NCBI GenBank assembly: GCA_946633275.1
Contig: CAMPAT010000020.1
Coordinates: forward strand, 1 to 8,742
Length of the DNA stretch: 8,742 nucleotides
Source of the DNA: an uncultured Clostridia bacterium
GTDB lineage: Bacteria > Bacillota > Clostridia > Oscillospirales > Acutalibacteraceae
Direction of reading: 5' to 3'
Shown here: in pieces, positions 6,142 to 8,742 of the stretch
How positions within the stretch are numbered: position 1 is the first letter of the stretch
Layout: each line of letters opens with the position of its first letter
Notes under the pieces: model-generated
What the model was told of the DNA's origin: nothing
The model's input: the letters and a program-made list of their open reading frames with translations, nothing else
Databases searched by the model: none
Program-made: the position numbers and the translations under genes

Positions 6142-6555
6142 TTACGCGTTATCTTTGGCGAGAGAAGCTTTGATTTTCTTGACCTTAGCTTCTGCAACAG
6201 CGCAGATTGCGCCCCATACGGCTGTAACGGTAACTGTCATAGATACGCCGACAGTAGCCATTTCGTGCAGCATTTCTCGCGTGTCCTCGGGCGAGCCCAT
6301 CGCCGTCAGGAACGGTGGGAAGGGTACTACCTCGCCGTGCCAGAAGTGCTCAAATGCGAGAAGAAGAACGCCGCCCCAGAGAAGACCCATAAGCCAGCTG
6401 AGCCTCTTTGACCAAGTGATTTTTACATCGTTGCTGTCAAATTTGCTGCCGTCTGCGAGTTTAGGAGCTTCGATTTTCTGCTCTTTTTTCTTTGCTGCGA
6501 TGAAAGCTGCGGTAACTACGATAGCCTCAGCAGCAGGTACTACAAAACATGCCAT
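6142..6555 (-). CDS. Small membrane protein with an EHFWHGE motif, unassigned (first gene of membrane pair)
   Basis: This 137-residue protein belongs to no characterised family that I recognise. It starts with a hydrophobic segment (about residues 3-21). A cytoplasmic-looking lysine-rich loop (22-51) follows, then a second helix (about 52-70), an outward loop with EHFWHGE (69-75), PFPPF (78-82) and a MLHEM segment (95-99), then a third helix (about 99-122) and a short basic tail. The Glu/His cluster (Glu69, His70, His73, Glu75, His97, Glu98) is at the membrane edge and could bind a metal; that is inference. ATG 6555 has a good GGAGGG ribosome site about 7 bases upstream and its own promoter at 6586-6614. 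It is followed after 11 bases by the 105-residue membrane gene. Its divergent neighbour is a ferrous iron transporter, and the nickel-cofactor operon converges from the other side. Confidence 0.87.
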   Translation of the reverse strand: MACFVVPAAEAIVVTAAFIAAKKKEQKIEAPKLADGSKFDSNDVKITWSKRLSWLMGLLWGGVLLLAFEHFWHGEVVPFPPFLTAMGSPEDTREMLHEMATVGVSMTVTVTAVWGAICAVAEAKVKKIKASLAKDNA

Positions 6556-6585
6556 AATATTCCCTCCAATATATTTGATGACTTT

Positions 6586-6614
6586 ATTATAATAAATTGT
6601 TTAAATAAAAACAA
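6586..6614 (-). promoter_or_regulatory. Sigma-A-type promoter of the small membrane pair
   Basis: On the minus strand, TTGTTT (6614-6609) is followed after 17 bases by a perfect TATAAT (6591-6586). Transcription would begin near 6579, leaving a leader of about 24 bases that includes the GGAGGG ribosome site. It shares its intergenic region with the divergent feo promoter. Confidence 0.7.
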
Positions 6615-6616
6615 CC

Positions 6617-6627
6617 CCCCACAGGGG
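6617..6627. repeat. Short palindrome CCCC-ACA-GGGG beside the membrane-pair promoter
   Basis: A GC-only inverted repeat of 4+4 bases stands out in an AT-rich spacer, immediately upstream of the -35 box of the minus-strand promoter. The stem is too short for a terminator. It could be part of an operator, or chance. Confidence 0.3.
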
Positions 6628-6656
6628 ATGCAGATGAATATAATTAAAACAATGTC

Positions 6657-6684
6657 TTGAAATATTCGATATTACTGTTATAAT
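6657..6684 (+). promoter_or_regulatory. Candidate feoAB promoter with extended -10
   Basis: TTGAAA (6657-6662) and TATAAT (6679-6684) are separated by 16 bases, and TG at 6676-6677 gives an extended -10. Transcription would start near 6691, about 40 bases before the feoB start codon. A small inverted repeat (AATAT, TCG, ATATT; 6661-6673) overlaps the -35/-10 spacer, and an AT-rich imperfect palindrome follows the -10; either could be bound by an iron regulator, which I cannot identify from sequence. Confidence 0.6.
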
Positions 6685-6730
6685 GTTGATAAATATATAA
6701 TATTATTAAGTGATGATTTGGATAGGGAAA

Positions 6731-8742
6731 ATGAAGTTAAGCGAACTTGAAGTTAATCAGACAGGAATTATAGAAAGTGTCGAGGGCGAAGGCGCGCTCA
6801 GACAGCACTTTCTCGATATGGGAGTTATTCCGGGCGCGGATATAACTCTCGTTAAGTATGCCCCGATGGGCGACCCCGTTGAATTTCGTATCCACGGCTA
6901 TGAGCTTACGCTCCGCCTTTCGGACGCGGAGAAGATTACGGTGAGGAGGACTGACAGAAAAAGCGGCGAAGAGTCTCCGCTTTACCGCGTTGACCGCGAG
7001 CACCCGGGACTCGGTGAGGGCGGCAAGTACCACGTCAAAGCCGACGAAAATCCGCTTTCGGACGATACCGTGCTCTCCTTTGCGCTTGCAGGAAATCAGA
7101 ACTGCGGCAAGACCACGCTCTTTAATCAGCTTACGGGGTCAAATCAGCACGTTGGCAATTTTCCCGGCGTTACCGTAGACCGCAAGAGCGGACAGATTAA
7201 GAAGTATCCTAATACGGAAGTAGTCGATTTGCCCGGCATTTATTCGCTGTCGCCGTACACGAGCGAGGAAATCGTGTCGCGCAGATATATTCTCGGCGAG
7301 AAGCCGACGGGCATAATCAATATCGTAGACGCGACTAATATTGAGCGTAACCTTTATCTTACTATGCAGCTTATGGAGCTTGAAACCCCGATGGTTCTCG
7401 CGCTCAATATGATGGACGAGGTGAGAGGCAACGGCGGCTCAATTCTTATAAATGAGATGGAGGAAATTCTCGGAATTCCCGTTGTGCCGATTTCAGCCTC
7501 GAAGAACGAGGGCGTAGACGAGCTTGTCAGCCACGCTTTACATATAGCGAAGTACCAGGAAAAGCCGCGCAGAAACGATTTTTGCGACGAAAGTGAGTTC
7601 GGCGGTGCAGTACATCGCTGCCTTCACGGAATTATGCACCTTATCGAGGACCACGCGAGAGCTGCAGGCATTCCCGTCCGATTTGCCGCGACGAAGCTCG
7701 TTGAGGGCGACGAGAGAATTATGAGCGCGCTCAAGCTCGATGAGAATGAGGCTGAATTCGTCGAGCACATAATAGTTCAGATGGAGCAGGAGCGCGGGCT
7801 CGACAGAGCGGCTGCTATCGCGGATATGCGCTTTTCATTTATTACGAAACTCGTCAGAGAGTGCGTAATTAAGCCGAAGGAGAGCAAGGAGCGCGCACGC
7901 AGCAGAAAGATTGACAGCCTGCTCACGGGCAGATTTACAGCGCTTCCTTCGTTTGTAGTTATTATGGGACTTGTGTTCTGGCTAACCTTCGGAGTTATCG
8001 GAAAATATCTCCAGGAGTTTCTTGAAAAAGGCGTGGATTTATTCCGGGCGTCGCTCGATTCAGGGCTGTCCGCCTGGCATACGAACGAGGTCGTGCATTC
8101 ACTCATTACCAAGGGCATTGTGACGGGCGTCGGAAGCGTTATCGTCTTTCTGCCTATTATCGTGACGCTGTTCTTCTTCCTCTCGCTTCTTGAGGATACG
8201 GGCTATATGGCGCGCGTCGCTTTTGTAATGGATAAGCCTCTGAGAAGGCTCGGACTTTCGGGCAGGAGCATTGTGCCGCTGCTTATCGGCTTCGGCTGTT
8301 CCGTGCCCGGCGTAATGTCGTGCCGTACTCTTCCGTCGGAGCGCGACAGAAAGATGACTATTATGCTCATTCCGTTTATGAGCTGTTCGGCAAAACTGCC
8401 GATTTACGCGCTGTTTTCGTCGGCGTTCTTCCCCGATTACTCGGCGCTCGTGATGATTGTTCTTTATCTCGCGGGAATATTTGTGGGCATTATTACTGCC
8501 GTTGTGTCGAAGAACACTTCGTTCAAGGGCGAGGCAGTTCCCTTCGTAATGGAACTTCCGAATTACAGAATGCCGAGCGCGAAAAATATTATCCGTCTTT
8601 TGTGGGATAAGTCAAAGGACTTCCTCACGAGAGCGTTTACGGTAATCTTCATTGCGTCGATTGTAATATGGTTTCTCACGACGTTTAATCTCCATCTCGA
8701 AATGGTGGAGAGCTCGAAGGACAGTATGCTCGCGGTTATCGC
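6731..8742 (+). CDS. feoB: FeoA-FeoB fusion ferrous iron transporter, partial at right edge
   Basis: The window holds 670 residues and the gene is open at the right edge. Residues 1-73 are a complete FeoA (SH3-like) domain, with LRQHFLDMGVIPGADI and APMGDPVEFRIHGYELTLR. A linker (about 74-115) joins it to the FeoB G domain: P-loop GNQNCGKT (121-128), switch GNFPGVTVD with Thr148, DLPG (166-169), NMMD (226-229) and SAS (255-257). A helical cytosolic region spans about 276-400. Membrane segments begin near 404 and include the two FeoB gate motifs, GFGCSVPG (520-527) and FMSCSAKLPIY (549-559). FeoB imports Fe(II) across the cytoplasmic membrane, and FeoA acts on its G domain; fusion fixes them 1:1. 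The start ATG 6731 is the only one ahead of the FeoA domain; its ribosome site (AGGG, about 3 bases away) is poor. The remaining membrane segments and C-terminus lie outside the window. Confidence 0.96.
   Translation, partial: MKLSELEVNQTGIIESVEGEGALRQHFLDMGVIPGADITLVKYAPMGDPVEFRIHGYELTLRLSDAEKITVRRTDRKSGEESPLYRVDREHPGLGEGGKYHVKADENPLSDDTVLSFALAGNQNCGKTTLFNQLTGSNQHVGNFPGVTVDRKSGQIKKYPNTEVVDLPGIYSLSPYTSEEIVSRRYILGEKPTGIINIVDATNIERNLYLTMQLMELETPMVLALNMMDEVRGNGGSILINEMEEILGIPVVPISASKNEGVDELVSHALHIAKYQEKPRRNDFCDESEFGGAVHRCLHGIMHLIEDHARAAGIPVRFAATKLVEGDERIMSALKLDENEAEFVEHIIVQMEQERGLDRAAAIADMRFSFITKLVRECVIKPKESKERARSRKIDSLLTGRFTALPSFVVIMGLVFWLTFGVIGKYLQEFLEKGVDLFRASLDSGLSAWHTNEVVHSLITKGIVTGVGSVIVFLPIIVTLFFFLSLLEDTGYMARVAFVMDKPLRRLGLSGRSIVPLLIGFGCSVPGVMSCRTLPSERDRKMTIMLIPFMSCSAKLPIYALFSSAFFPDYSALVMIVLYLAGIFVGIITAVVSKNTSFKGEAVPFVMELPNYRMPSAKNIIRLLWDKSKDFLTRAFTVIFIASIVIWFLTTFNLHLEMVESSKDSMLAVI

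Larger units (their letters stand above)
6615..6730. other. Divergent regulatory spacer between the membrane pair and feoAB
   Basis: With 6556-6614 this forms a 175-base region that must hold the control elements of both transcripts. Besides the two promoters I see three small symmetric elements (6617-6627, 6661-6673 and 6686-6709). None matches a classical Fur box well. No RNA gene or riboswitch-like fold was recognised. Confidence 0.5.

Noticed and set aside
6155..6592. Plus-strand open frame of 145 codons opposite the 137-residue membrane gene
   Set aside because: It is antisense to a gene with its own promoter, ribosome site and operon partner. It begins without a ribosome site and has shadow-like Ser/Ala/Thr-rich composition.
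8320..8610. Plus-strand open frame of 96 codons near the right end
   Set aside because: It lies in another frame of the FeoB membrane domain, which has continuous recognisable motifs across this stretch.

Overview
The window looks like a chromosomal segment of a Gram-positive, anaerobic Clostridia-type bacterium, most likely an Oscillospiraceae/Ruminococcus-like gut organism. I judge this from the Firmicutes-style promoters and strong AGGAG ribosome sites, the TagF-like glycopolymer transferase, a secreted beta-helix protein with a lysine-rich bacterial Ig domain, and a FeoA-FeoB fusion of the type common in Clostridia. This taxonomic reading is inference; no marker gene is present. Coding density is high and no gene-free stretch exceeds 300 bases.

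Layout. (1) Positions 1-2962, minus strand: a surface operon. A secreted 764-residue right-handed beta-helix protein with a C-terminal Big_2-like domain comes first, from a near-perfect promoter (TTGACA-17-TATACT). It is followed 12 bases later, in the same frame, by a CDP-glycerol/CDP-ribitol-type glycerophosphotransferase (TagB/TagF family), which runs off the left edge. (2) Positions 3151-5805, plus strand: a tight operon larE-larB-larC (8-bp and 4-bp overlaps) for the nickel-pincer nucleotide (NPN) cofactor of lactate racemase-type enzymes. LarB carboxylates and hydrolyses nicotinic acid adenine dinucleotide, LarE installs the sulfur atoms, and LarC inserts nickel using CTP. All three are full length; LarE is of the three-cysteine type and LarC is a single uninterrupted frame. 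No larA (the enzyme using the cofactor) lies in the window. (3) A bidirectional terminator at 5794-5824 contains the stop codons of both convergent genes. (4) Positions 5813-6555, minus strand: a two-gene operon of small membrane proteins (137 and 105 residues) that I cannot assign to a characterised family, from its own good promoter. (5) Positions 6731-8742, plus strand: a FeoA-FeoB fusion ferrous iron transporter, cut by the right edge, transcribed divergently from the small membrane pair.

The most interesting unexplained unit is the small membrane pair. It sits between a nickel-cofactor operon and an iron transporter, shares a 175-base divergent promoter region with the latter, and carries a Glu/His cluster at the edge of a predicted membrane segment. 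A role in metal handling is a hypothesis only. The beta-helix/TagF operon suggests a second unit, in which a very basic secreted protein is made together with an enzyme that builds a phosphate-rich (anionic) surface polymer.
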